Source of the DNA: Paraburkholderia haematera
GTDB lineage: Bacteria; Pseudomonadota; Gammaproteobacteria; Burkholderiales; Burkholderiaceae
DNA: 64,000 nt
NCBI RefSeq assembly: GCF_905220975.1
Contig: NZ_CAJNBK010000018.1
Span: 1 to 64,000, forward strand
Reading direction: 5' to 3'
Within the stretch, counting starts at the first letter, position 1, and each line of letters opens with the position of its first letter. Below are positions 26,867-35,322 of the stretch, in pieces. The position numbers and the translations under genes were made by a program. Under the pieces are notes generated by a model. That model did not search any database and was not told the origin of the DNA. It saw only the letters and a program-made list of their open reading frames with translations.

Positions 26867-27772
26867 TTATCTTCTCCATGGTGGCAACGGTCTGAATCTG
26901 CCCTGCAAGTACTGCATGAAATGCCGCGTACGGGCCGGCAATCCGGCTCGCTGATGCGTGAGCGCGATCACGTTCGCGTCCGGCGCCTTCCAGCCTTGCA
27001 GCAGGCGCACGAGCCTTCCCTGCGCGATGTCGTCGGCCACGTCCCATTCGGAGCGCAGGATCACGCCGCGGCCTTCGCAAGCCCATTGGCGGATCACGTC
27101 ACCGTCGTTGCAACTCAAATGTGGAGCAACGCGCACGCTGCGGCGCATACGGCCCTTGCTGAACTGCCAAAGCGAGACATCCTCGTTGTTTTCGCGCAGC
27201 ACGATGCACGGCAGCTTGCTCAATTCTTCCGGCGACTCCGGCTGGCCAAGATGCTTGAGCAGCGCCGGCGCGGCGCATACGAAGCGCGCATTCGGTGCAA
27301 TTGCGTAACCGACCAGATTCGATACCGGCAACTCGCCGATATGCACGACGATGTCGAAGCGGTCCATCGTCTCGGTCAAGGGCTGGTCGGACAGCGTGAG
27401 CGCTACGTCGATATCCGGGTTCTGCTGCTGGAAGTCAGCGATCGCCGGCGCCAGATGGCGCCGGCCGAATCCCAGCGGCGCATTGATTTTCAGGGTGCCA
27501 GTCAAACCGCCCCGGCGGGTCTGCAAGTCTTCGAACAGCGAGTCGAACTGCTGGACCAGTTCGGCGCCGCGCTCGCAGAGAAGCGTGCCTTCCTCGGTGA
27601 ACTGCAAGCGCCGCGCCGTGCGGTTCACCAGTTGCGTGCCCAACTTCTTTTCGAGTTGCTGCAGACGCTGGGTCACCGCCGAGGGCGACAGTGCCAGTTT
27701 TCGCGCCGCGGCGATCAGGCTGCCACTTTCGCGGATGGTCAGCAGAAACCGGATATCGGCCGAGTCGTTCAT
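26867..27772 (-). CDS. LysR-family transcriptional regulator
   Basis: A 301-residue LysR regulator with an N-terminal winged helix (RFLLTIRESGSLIAAARKLALSPSAVTQRLQQLEKKLGTQL) and the usual substrate-binding domain. It lies directly upstream of, and on the same strand as, the HAD/DSD1 pair, which is its most likely target. It is also divergent from the sulfotransferase-like gene. The effector is not predictable. Confidence 0.9.
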   Translation of the reverse strand: MNDSADIRFLLTIRESGSLIAAARKLALSPSAVTQRLQQLEKKLGTQLVNRTARRLQFTEEGTLLCERGAELVQQFDSLFEDLQTRRGGLTGTLKINAPLGFGRRHLAPAIADFQQQNPDIDVALTLSDQPLTETMDRFDIVVHIGELPVSNLVGYAIAPNARFVCAAPALLKHLGQPESPEELSKLPCIVLRENNEDVSLWQFSKGRMRRSVRVAPHLSCNDGDVIRQWACEGRGVILRSEWDVADDIAQGRLVRLLQGWKAPDANVIALTHQRAGLPARTRHFMQYLQGRFRPLPPWRR

Positions 27773-28026
27773 GGCGGCAACTTGTGAGTTCGGAAGTCTG
27801 GCAGCTTAAAGCGTTTGACTGCGCTGTTCCAGTGCGGCGGGATGAACCGGCTACGGGCGCCCAGACGTCGCGCACCAATGAACGCGAGACGGCATCGCAA
27901 GGTAAACTGCTACGTTCGTAACGAAGCCGGCAGTTCGATCCGCTAAAGTGTGCGCTTGAGCCAGGTGGGACGAGCAATACCCGCCATCTATCGAATCGTT
28001 TTCGCTTCCATTTGAAGAGAAGTCCA

Positions 28027-29166
28027 ATGCCGTTGTCACATGGACCGTCGGGTGGTGCTTCAAGCGCCGCCAGCGGATTGACCAGCATGTCGAATGATCC
28101 CGCCTGCCGGCCAACTGGGAGCTCGCAACAAAGTGCCCTGAAACAGGGGATATTTTTGCACACGGGCTGGCGCAGCGCGGGAACGTGGGTCTGGTCGCGC
28201 CTGCGCGCACTCGATTCCGTGACCGGATTCTATGAACCGTTCAGCAATGTACTTGCCGATCTGAGCCTCGCCGACGTTTCCGCGTCCCGTCCTACGCTGA
28301 CCTCCGGCCATCCCCCGCTCGCGGCGCCGTATTTCGAAGAGTACCGGCCGTTTCTGCAAGAGGGTGCGCGCGGTGTGGCCGGATACAGGAAGCGCTTCGG
28401 CACCGACCGGTTCTCACCCGCACCCGACGCGGAATTTCCCGCGTTGCAGGCCTATTTGACCAATCTGTGCGAGCACACCGCCGGGCAAGGCCGCGTGCCC
28501 GTCCTCAAGTTTTGCCGTTCTTCAGGCCGGCTGCCCTGGCTCAAGCGCGCATTCCCGCAAGCCATGCATGCGGCTGTGCTGCGAAATCCCGCATCGCAGT
28601 TTGCGTCGGGGTGGCTGCTCAATCAGCAATGGAGCAATCCGTTCTTCGTGGCGGCGCCGTTTCGCGTGCTGGGTCTGAATCAGTCGGAGCCCCTGGTCAG
28701 GCAGGCTATCGAAATCTGCGGCGTGAGCTTGCCGCCTGCCGTGCCGGCTTCGGATGACGCTTACGCCATCACATGCGAGCACTATGCGCGCACGGCGGAG
28801 GGCAACAACGCGTATCGGGCGTTCCTCGCGCTGTGGATTCTCTGTGCGTTGCGCATGGCGGACGGCGTCGATTTGACGATCGACGTCGACCGGCTGGGAG
28901 CGTCGCGCGACTATGCAGCCGGCTTGCGCGCCGGGTTCCTGGCGCAAAGCGGCTTGTTGCCCGACTTCAGCGGCGCGCGCGATCTGGTCGAGGAAACGCG
29001 TCGCAGCGCAGCGCGCATGGCTGGGATCGACGGCCGGTCAATGCGGGCAGTTCACTCCGCGGCGCTGAAATTCCTCAAGACGCAGGGCGCAGCGGACGCC
29101 GCCTTTACCGAACTCATCCGCGAGAAGATGGTGCTGGCCAACGAATTGACCGAGCAATGGCGCTGA
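28027..29166 (+). CDS. Sulfotransferase-like protein
   Basis: About 379 residues. The N-terminal block HTGWRSAGTWVWSRLRAL looks like the 5'-phosphosulfate loop of PAPS-dependent sulfotransferases. AVLRNPASQFASGW in the middle matches the 3'-phosphate-binding motif (RxPxxxxxSxW-like). The rest has no strong signature. ATG at 28027 (preceded by GAGAAG) is chosen over TTG at 28012; ATG at 28087 is also possible. The gene stands alone between a LysR gene and mmsA with no glycan or lipid biosynthesis nearby, so the acceptor is unknown. Confidence 0.65.
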   Translation: MPLSHGPSGGASSAASGLTSMSNDPACRPTGSSQQSALKQGIFLHTGWRSAGTWVWSRLRALDSVTGFYEPFSNVLADLSLADVSASRPTLTSGHPPLAAPYFEEYRPFLQEGARGVAGYRKRFGTDRFSPAPDAEFPALQAYLTNLCEHTAGQGRVPVLKFCRSSGRLPWLKRAFPQAMHAAVLRNPASQFASGWLLNQQWSNPFFVAAPFRVLGLNQSEPLVRQAIEICGVSLPPAVPASDDAYAITCEHYARTAEGNNAYRAFLALWILCALRMADGVDLTIDVDRLGASRDYAAGLRAGFLAQSGLLPDFSGARDLVEETRRSAARMAGIDGRSMRAVHSAALKFLKTQGAADAAFTELIREKMVLANELTEQWR

Positions 29167-29333
29167 AGGGGCAATAAGAACGCGGCAATACGGATCGTCG
29201 CGCTCCTGCGCGCGGCATGATGTCGGTTGCCGGCAGCCAACGCCTATAACGGGCCGCCGGGAGCGCCACCCGCAAGCCGGGCCGATCACTGCCGGCGCCA
29301 AAGCCGCCCCTATTGCGGCGACTTCCTCAACCA

Positions 29334-29418
29334 ATACAGTTCCCGCGCGAAAAACAATACAGTGAGGCGCGGTTTTATTGTGCTGTATCGGGAATATGAC
29401 CGGCACCGTCGATACAGT
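29334..29418. promoter_or_regulatory. Cluster of four ATACAG boxes upstream of mmsA
   Basis: ATACAGT occurs at 29334-29340, 29357-29363 and 29412-29418, and its inverse CTGTAT at 29383-29388, all within 130 bp of the mmsA start. Short boxes repeated in direct and inverted orientation suggest binding of a dimeric regulator, perhaps GntR/MocR type. No such regulator is encoded beside the gene. Confidence 0.45.
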
Positions 29419-29463
29419 TTGCGGATCGACTCTAGCGGTCTATCCCGAACACGAGGTATCGAA

Positions 29464-30987
29464 ATGAATGCAGTGAACGAACAAGCGAACTTGTCGGTGC
29501 AGCAGTTGGGCCATTACATTGGCGGCGCGCCGGTTGCATCGGCGAGCGGCCGTTTCAAGGACGTGTTCAATCCCGCTACGGGTCAGGTGACGGGCTCGGT
29601 TGCCCTGGCATCGGTCGAGGAAGTGGACGCCGCGGTCAAGGCCGCCAAGGCCGCCTTTCCCGCCTGGAGCGAGACCGCGCCGCTCAAGCGCGCCCGCATT
29701 CTGTTCAAGTTCAAGGAACTGCTGAACCGGAATCACGACGAACTCGCCATGCTGATCACACGCGAGCACGGCAAGGTGTTCACGGACGCACAAGGCGAAG
29801 TGGTGCGCGGCATCGAGGTCGTCGAGTTCGCCTGCGGCATTCCGAATCTGCTGAAGACCGACTTCACCGACCAGATCGGCGGCGGCATCGACAACTGGAA
29901 TCTGCGTCAGGCGCTGGGCGTCGTGGCGGGGATCACACCGTTCAACTTCCCGGTCATGGTGCCGATGTGGATGTTCCCGGTTGCGCTGGCGTGTGGCAAC
30001 ACGTTCGTGCTGAAGCCGTCGGAGCGTGACCCGTCGGCGTCGTTGCGCATTGCCGAACTGCTGAAAGAAGCCGGTCTGCCCGACGGCGTGTTCAACGTCG
30101 TGAACGGCGACAAGGTGGCGGTGGACGCGCTGATCGAACACCCGGACGTCGCGGCGCTGTCGTTTGTCGGGTCCACGCCGATTGCCGAATACATCTATAC
30201 GGAAGCGTCGAAGCGCGGCAAGCGTGTGCAGGCGCTCGGCGGCGCGAAGAATCATCTGGTGGTGATGCCGGATGCCGACCTGGACCAGGCTGTCGACGCC
30301 CTCATCGGCGCTGCTTACGGTTCGGCTGGCGAGCGCTGCATGGCGATCTCAGTCGCGGTGGCGGTGGGCAATGTCGCCGACGAACTGATCGAGCGTCTGG
30401 TGCCGCGCGTGAAATCGCTGGTGATCAAGAACGGCGAAAACCTCGACGCGGAAATGGGTCCGTTGGTTACCGCCGAACATAAGGCCAAGGTGGCTGGCTA
30501 TATCGACTCGGGTGTGGCGGAAGGCGCGAAACTGATCGTCGATGGCCGTGCGCATCCGATCGTGAACGAAGCCGGGTTCTTCATCGGCGGTACGCTGTTC
30601 GACCAGGTCGGTACGGAAATGAAGATCTATAAAGAAGAGATCTTCGGCCCGGTGCTGGCGGTGGTGCGCGTGCCCGATTTCGCGAGCGCGGTCGAGTTGA
30701 TCAACGCGCACGAATTCGGCAACGGCGTGTCGCTCTTCACGTCGGATGGCGGCGTGGCGCGCGCGTTCGGCCGGCAGATTCAGGTGGGCATGGTCGGCAT
30801 CAATGTACCGATTCCGGTGCCGATGGCATGGCACTCGTTCGGCGGCTGGAAGCGTTCGCTGTTCGGCGATCACCATGCGTATGGCGAAGAGGGCGTGCGT
30901 TTCTACACGCGCTACAAGAGCATCATGCAGCGCTGGCCGGATAGCATCGCGAAGGGTGCCGAATTCACGATGCCGGTCGCGAAGTAA
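29464..30987 (+). CDS. mmsA: CoA-acylating methylmalonate-semialdehyde dehydrogenase
   Basis: A 507-residue MmsA/IolA-type aldehyde dehydrogenase that converts methylmalonate or malonate semialdehyde plus CoA to propionyl-CoA or acetyl-CoA. ATG at 29464 follows GAGGT at a good distance; the open frame upstream is not conserved. Motifs: TPFNFPVMVPMWMFP, FVGSTPIAEYI, the nucleophile Cys in GSAGERCMAIS and EIFGPVLAV. GGAKNH in place of the general-base Glu segment ELGGK is the hallmark of the CoA-dependent branch. It serves valine, inositol or beta-alanine breakdown; no partner gene is adjacent. Confidence 0.93.
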   Translation: MNAVNEQANLSVQQLGHYIGGAPVASASGRFKDVFNPATGQVTGSVALASVEEVDAAVKAAKAAFPAWSETAPLKRARILFKFKELLNRNHDELAMLITREHGKVFTDAQGEVVRGIEVVEFACGIPNLLKTDFTDQIGGGIDNWNLRQALGVVAGITPFNFPVMVPMWMFPVALACGNTFVLKPSERDPSASLRIAELLKEAGLPDGVFNVVNGDKVAVDALIEHPDVAALSFVGSTPIAEYIYTEASKRGKRVQALGGAKNHLVVMPDADLDQAVDALIGAAYGSAGERCMAISVAVAVGNVADELIERLVPRVKSLVIKNGENLDAEMGPLVTAEHKAKVAGYIDSGVAEGAKLIVDGRAHPIVNEAGFFIGGTLFDQVGTEMKIYKEEIFGPVLAVVRVPDFASAVELINAHEFGNGVSLFTSDGGVARAFGRQIQVGMVGINVPIPVPMAWHSFGGWKRSLFGDHHAYGEEGVRFYTRYKSIMQRWPDSIAKGAEFTMPVAK

Positions 30988-31013
30988 GCAGCAACGTAGC
31001 CCTTAAATACGCT

Positions 31014-32354
31014 CTAAACGCCAGCGGACGAATCTTCTTCCGCTTCGCTCAGCACGGCAGTCTGCACCGCAGTTGCCGGGCTGACGTAAGGCGGCGCCTG
31101 GCGTGGGTCGTCGATGCTATAGCGCAACCGGCCCGCGTCGACAAACACGCGCAACTGACGATACTTCACCAGATAGATCAAGCCGACGAGCGCCGCGGCG
31201 AAGCCCGATGCCGCGCCGACGCCGAGCGCCCAACGCGGGCCGAAGCGATCCGCGACCCAACCCACCACCGGCGCGCCGAGTGGCGTGCCGCCTAGCGCGA
31301 TGGCCAGCAGGATCGCGATGACCCGGCCACGCATGGCCGGCTCGGTGGAGATTTGCACGAGGCTGTTCGTTGATGTGTTGAACGTCTGTGTCGCCACGCC
31401 AACCACGACGAGTGCCAGGCCGAACAATACGTAGTTCGGCATTAGCGCGGCGACCGTGCAGCCCACGCCAAAAACCGCCGCTGCGCCGAGCAGCAGGGCC
31501 ATGCGAGGTTTCGCTCTGCGTGCGGCGAGCAGCGCGCCCGTCACCGAGCCGATCGCCATGGTCGAGCTCAGCACGCCGTATTGACTTGCGCCCGCATGAA
31601 AGGCGGTGACCGACATAGTCGAGATGAAGATCGGGAAGTTCAGCCCGAACGTACCGATCAGAAACATCATCAACAGCGCGGCTTTCAGATCGGGACGGGT
31701 CCACACATACTTGAAGCCTTCCACGAAGCTGCCGCGCGCGCGTGTCGCACGTGGTTTCAAATTCAGTTCGCTGATGCGCAGCATGCGCAGCGAGCCGAGC
31801 ACGGCGACGAACGAGAGCCCGTTGATCAGAAACACCCAGCCGGTGCCCACCGAGGCGATCAACAGCCCCGCGACGGCGGGGCCGATCATGCGTGCCGCGT
31901 TGAACGAGGTGGAGTTCAGCGCGACCGCGTTCGACAGATCGGCTTCTCTCACCAGATCGGAGACAAAGGTCTGACGCGCCGGTGAATCGAACGCGGTGAC
32001 ACAGCCGAGCAGGCCCGCGAATACATAGACCTGCCATAGCTGCACGAGGCCGGTCACGGTAAGGAGCCCCAGGCATAACGCCAGTGTGCCCATTGCCGCC
32101 TGGGTGGCGAACAGCAGCTTGCGGCGGTCGAAATGATCGGCCGCATAGCCGGTGAGGGGCAGCAGGAGCATTTGCGGCCCGAACTGCAGCGACATCACAA
32201 TGCCCACGGACGTTGCATTGTGATGCGTGAGTTCCGTGAGCACCAGCCAGTCCTGCGCCGTGCGCTGCATCCATGTGCCGATGTTGGAGACGATCGCGCC
32301 GCTGGCCCAGACCCGGTAGTTGAACGTGCGCAGCGAACGGAATGTGCTGCTCAC
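31014..32354 (-). CDS. MFS exporter (EntS/DHA3-like)
   Basis: A 446-residue major facilitator of the 12-helix MFS_3 type, resembling EntS-like efflux proteins. Typical segments are FNYRVWASGAIVSNIGTWMQRTAQDWLV at the start and DHFDRRKLL in the 2-3 loop. A hydrophilic C-terminal tail of about 45 residues follows the last helix. It is the third gene of a minus-strand unit MarR - isochorismatase-like - MFS, so it is likely induced when the MarR repressor is released. Confidence 0.85.
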   Translation of the reverse strand: MSSTFRSLRTFNYRVWASGAIVSNIGTWMQRTAQDWLVLTELTHHNATSVGIVMSLQFGPQMLLLPLTGYAADHFDRRKLLFATQAAMGTLALCLGLLTVTGLVQLWQVYVFAGLLGCVTAFDSPARQTFVSDLVREADLSNAVALNSTSFNAARMIGPAVAGLLIASVGTGWVFLINGLSFVAVLGSLRMLRISELNLKPRATRARGSFVEGFKYVWTRPDLKAALLMMFLIGTFGLNFPIFISTMSVTAFHAGASQYGVLSSTMAIGSVTGALLAARRAKPRMALLLGAAAVFGVGCTVAALMPNYVLFGLALVVVGVATQTFNTSTNSLVQISTEPAMRGRVIAILLAIALGGTPLGAPVVGWVADRFGPRWALGVGAASGFAAALVGLIYLVKYRQLRVFVDAGRLRYSIDDPRQAPPYVSPATAVQTAVLSEAEEDSSAGV

Positions 32355-32406
32355 CGGAACCTCTCCGTGTGGACGATCTGCACCGTGCGGCGGTTAAAAC
32401 GAGTCT

Positions 32407-32970
32407 TCATGCGCGCGTTTTTTCGAGCAGGTCGAGAACGTCTTGCGTGGTGCCGGTTTCGCCGAGGCGCGGGAAGATTCGCGCGATGCTGTTGGTATGG
32501 GCGTCGAGGTTCATGTCCGTCATTGCGTCGACTGCGAACGTGACGTTAAAGCCGAGTTCGTGTGCGAAACGCGCGGTGGACTCGACGCCGATACTGGTTG
32601 CCACGCCGACCAGCACCACTTGCGTGACGCCTTGCTGGCGCAGATAGGCATCGAGGTCGGTGTTCGTGAACGCGCCCCAGGTGCGCTTGCTCACCAGATG
32701 ATCGGACGGCTGCTGATTCAGTTCGGGCAAGAGGTCCGCAAAGCCGACGGGGAAATCGCCGGTGTGACGCGACTGCTCCGCGCGGCCCGGCGCGCCGGCC
32801 GTGACGTTGACGAGCACCACGGGCAGACCGTGACGGCGGAATGCATCGGCCAGGTCAGCGGAACGTTTGACGATCTCGCCGGTGGGGTGAGCGGTGGGCA
32901 GCGCAACAATGCCGCGCTGCAAATCGATGACGACCAATGCGGTCTTTGCGTCGAGCGTGGTGAGAGCCAT
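32407..32970 (-). CDS. Isochorismatase-family hydrolase lacking the usual cysteine
   Basis: A 187-residue isochorismatase-like protein. The first Asp (ALVVIDLQRG, D16) and the Lys (HLVSKRTWGAF, K95) of the catalytic set are present. At the nucleophile position, where amidase members have ATxxCVEST, it reads ATSIGVEST, so the Cys is Gly (G128). Family knowledge: true isochorismatases such as EntB and PhzD also lack the Cys, while nicotinamidases and carbamoylases need it. It therefore may be a vinyl-ether hydrolase, or inactive. It lies between marR and an MFS exporter. Confidence 0.85.
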   Translation of the reverse strand: MALTTLDAKTALVVIDLQRGIVALPTAHPTGEIVKRSADLADAFRRHGLPVVLVNVTAGAPGRAEQSRHTGDFPVGFADLLPELNQQPSDHLVSKRTWGAFTNTDLDAYLRQQGVTQVVLVGVATSIGVESTARFAHELGFNVTFAVDAMTDMNLDAHTNSIARIFPRLGETGTTQDVLDLLEKTRA

Positions 32971-32986
32971 GGTGGTTTCCTGAACG

Positions 32987-33454
32987 TTACGAATCGATGA
33001 GGCGTTTGAGCAAATCGACGCCGATCGCGAGCTGTTTCTGTTCGGCTGCGGAGAAGCGGGTCTGGATCGTACGGAATAGCCAGTCTTCGCGTGCCGCGCG
33101 GCTGGCTTTGACCTTCTTGCGAAAGGCGGGCGTGAGGGACAGAACGGTTTGCCGCCCGTCGTTCGGATCGGGCGCGCCGCTCACGAGTCCGGCTGCTTTC
33201 AAAACTGAAAGCGTCTCGCCCATGGATTGCGGACGCATGCCCTGAATGCGCGCGAGCGTAGTGACCGTTGCGGGACCTTCGCGCTCCAGCAGGAGGAGAA
33301 CCTGCACCTGAGACGGCGTGAAATCGCCCACATGCGCTTCTTCGCGCAACCGGCGGCGCAACTTGCCGACGAGGACGCGCAGGTCCTCTGCCGTTGCATG
33401 CAGGGCGTTGGGATCGGAAGGGGGCCGCGTGGGCTGAGTGTCGTTGCTGGACAT
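32987..33454 (-). CDS. MarR-family transcriptional regulator
   Basis: A 155-residue MarR-type winged-helix protein (DFTPSQVQVLLLLEREGPATVTTLARIQGMRPQSMGETLSVLKAAGLV). It is the first gene of the unit with the isochorismatase-like protein and MFS exporter, 16 bp before the former. The start codon at 33454 abuts a strong nested inverted repeat, which points to autorepression. The ligand is unknown; the exporter suggests an aromatic or antibiotic-like compound. Confidence 0.9.
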   Translation of the reverse strand: MSSNDTQPTRPPSDPNALHATAEDLRVLVGKLRRRLREEAHVGDFTPSQVQVLLLLEREGPATVTTLARIQGMRPQSMGETLSVLKAAGLVSGAPDPNDGRQTVLSLTPAFRKKVKASRAAREDWLFRTIQTRFSAAEQKQLAIGVDLLKRLIDS

Positions 33455-33455
33455 A

Positions 33456-33503
33456 CCGGCAGATGTGAAGGTTACCTTCGTAGGTTACCTTCGCATCTGC
33501 CGG
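33456..33503. promoter_or_regulatory. Nested inverted repeats at the marR start: probable operator
   Basis: Perfect 10-bp arms CCGGCAGATG (33456-33465) and CATCTGCCGG (33494-33503) enclose GAAGGTTACCTTC (33467-33479), itself a palindrome, and a tandem near-copy GTAGGTTACCTTC (33480-33492). The outer arm ends one base before the MarR ATG, so the ribosome-binding region lies inside the repeat. Binding by the adjacent MarR protein is inferred. Confidence 0.7.
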
Positions 33504-33605
33504 GAGTCAAGTTGACGGAATGGGCAGCGGAATGCGAGGCGGGCCACGCATTCCGTGTTTGGCTTGACTGATCCAGGTGAAGCGAGGCTCGCGGTGGTGT
33601 GCCGC

Positions 33606-34751
33606 TTAGAACTTGTGGCGAAGTGCTACGCGCGCTACGACCTGATTCTGCGTCGACGAGGGAGACTGTGTACCGGGGATGAATGCGTCGTCGAGAATGG
33701 AGTTGGTCGAGCTGCCTGCGACCTTCTGATACTCGCCTTGAACGTAGACGTCCGTGCGTTTGGACAGGTTGTAGTCCGCCATTAGTCCGACGGAGTGGAT
33801 TTTGGGCTTCACGCTGCCTGTCGAGGCGTCGTATGTCTCCATCGTGTAGACGTACTGCGCGCCGACAAAGAATGCGGGCGTGATCTGGTATTTGCCGTTC
33901 ACTTCGAAGTTCTGGTATTTCAGCGTATTTAGCTGGACGCCGTTCGCGGCGAGCGGGATGCCGATATAGCCGTTGCCGGTGGGGTCTTTGTAATTCGAGT
34001 TGGTGTACGCGAAGCCGACGGTTGCCGAGCCGAACGTGTAGTTGATACCGCCGCCGAACACGCGCATGCGGCCCGCGATGAAGCTTGCGTCGTTCGCGGT
34101 GATGGCACCGTTCGAACCGACGCCGGGGTTATTCGCTTGCAAATAGGCTGCGGCGACCAGCAGGCCACCGTTTGCGTATTGGGCGCCGAAGCTGTACTGA
34201 CGGTTGTTGGCGAAATTCGTATCGTTGCTGAAGCTATAGGTACCGCCGAACTGGAACCCTGAGATTTCCGGGCTGGCGTATTTGATGGTGTTATCGACAC
34301 GGAACGAGTTATCCGTGTTGTCGTTGTCGTACGGGTGGGCGAACAGATAGCCTGCCCAATTGCCGTTGGCGGTGGTTTGCGCGAGATAGTCGACTACTGA
34401 ATCGTATTGACGGCCTAGGGTAACGGTACCGAAGCGGTCGCTGGTGAGGCCTACGTAGGCTTGCCGGCCGAACATGCGGCCGCCTTGATTGAGCCGACCG
34501 GAGTTCAGGTCGAAGCCGTTTTCGAGTTGAAAGATTGCTTTGAGACCACCGCCGAGATCTTCCGAGCCTTTCATGCCCCAGCGGCTGCCTTGTGCGTAGC
34601 CGCTTGCGAGTTCCACGACGCTACCGTGCCCGACGTTATTTGTGTAGTCGATACCTTCGTCGATGACCCCATAGAGCGTGACGCTGCTTTGTGCAAAAAC
34701 GGGGGAAGCGGCGGCACTGGCCAGGGCGATAGCGAGGATTTTCTTCTTCAT
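33606..34751 (-). CDS. Gram-negative porin (OmpC-like)
   Basis: A 381-residue outer-membrane general porin of the beta-proteobacterial type. It has a clear signal peptide (MKKKILAIALASAAASPVFAQ) followed by SSVTLYGVIDEGIDY, the usual first strand of the 16-strand trimeric barrel, and a C-terminal ...RVALRHKF ending in Phe. ATG at 34751 has a GGAGAT ribosome site; the longer frame upstream is not a signal sequence. It is monocistronic, so no specific substrate can be inferred. Confidence 0.95.
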   Translation of the reverse strand: MKKKILAIALASAAASPVFAQSSVTLYGVIDEGIDYTNNVGHGSVVELASGYAQGSRWGMKGSEDLGGGLKAIFQLENGFDLNSGRLNQGGRMFGRQAYVGLTSDRFGTVTLGRQYDSVVDYLAQTTANGNWAGYLFAHPYDNDNTDNSFRVDNTIKYASPEISGFQFGGTYSFSNDTNFANNRQYSFGAQYANGGLLVAAAYLQANNPGVGSNGAITANDASFIAGRMRVFGGGINYTFGSATVGFAYTNSNYKDPTGNGYIGIPLAANGVQLNTLKYQNFEVNGKYQITPAFFVGAQYVYTMETYDASTGSVKPKIHSVGLMADYNLSKRTDVYVQGEYQKVAGSSTNSILDDAFIPGTQSPSSTQNQVVARVALRHKF

Positions 34752-35074
34752 AAGATCTCCATGATGTTTTGGATGTATTGGCAGGTAGCCTGCGCATGAT
34801 TTTCCGGCCAATACTTTTTGCAAAGCGAGGAATTCTGATGGCATCAATCGGAAACGCCGATGGAGTGTTATCTGGAAGAAGCGGCAACCGAATCACGGAA
34901 CGTCCGCGATGCGAATCATGCGAGTGGGAGGGGAGGGTGAACGCTGCGCGAAGCGAGACCAGGCAAGTCAAAACAAACGAGTAGAGGCGAGAACCGACCA
35001 GAAGCGCCCAGACGAAACAAGCCGAGATAAGGAAGGGAGACAAACGGTTTTAGAAGTGCGCGTCGGCGCGCGCA

Positions 35075-35310
35075 GCGCCGCCGGAAGTATGACGCCCTTG
35101 TCACTCACGCGGAATGTGCGAAAACACGGATTCCAGATGCACCACTAGCCCCTCCGAGCCAGGGGACCCGCTTAAAAATTAGCGGTTTGAGCCGCTTTCT
35201 TTTGCCTACTTTTCTTTGCGGCAGGCAAAGAAAAGTAGGTGCCGCCCCGCACAGGGGCAACGCCAATAGACCACTAACAAGTCAAGAAAAGGCCAACATC
35301 AAAATCAACC
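35075..35310 (+). repeat. Dispersed hairpin repeat, copy D
   Basis: Full copy on the plus strand: GCGCGCAGCGCCGCCGGAAG block, CGGATTCCAGATGCACCACTA, small AGCGG/CCGCT hairpin, perfect 15-bp hairpin at 35205-35219/35225-35239 with loop GGCAG, CCCCGCACAGGGG block and A-rich tail ending at the stop of the LysR gene. Bases 34752-35074 between the porin promoter and this repeat hold purine-rich sequence and no gene I can support. Confidence 0.88.
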
Positions 35311-35322
35311 AGACAGCAAAAC

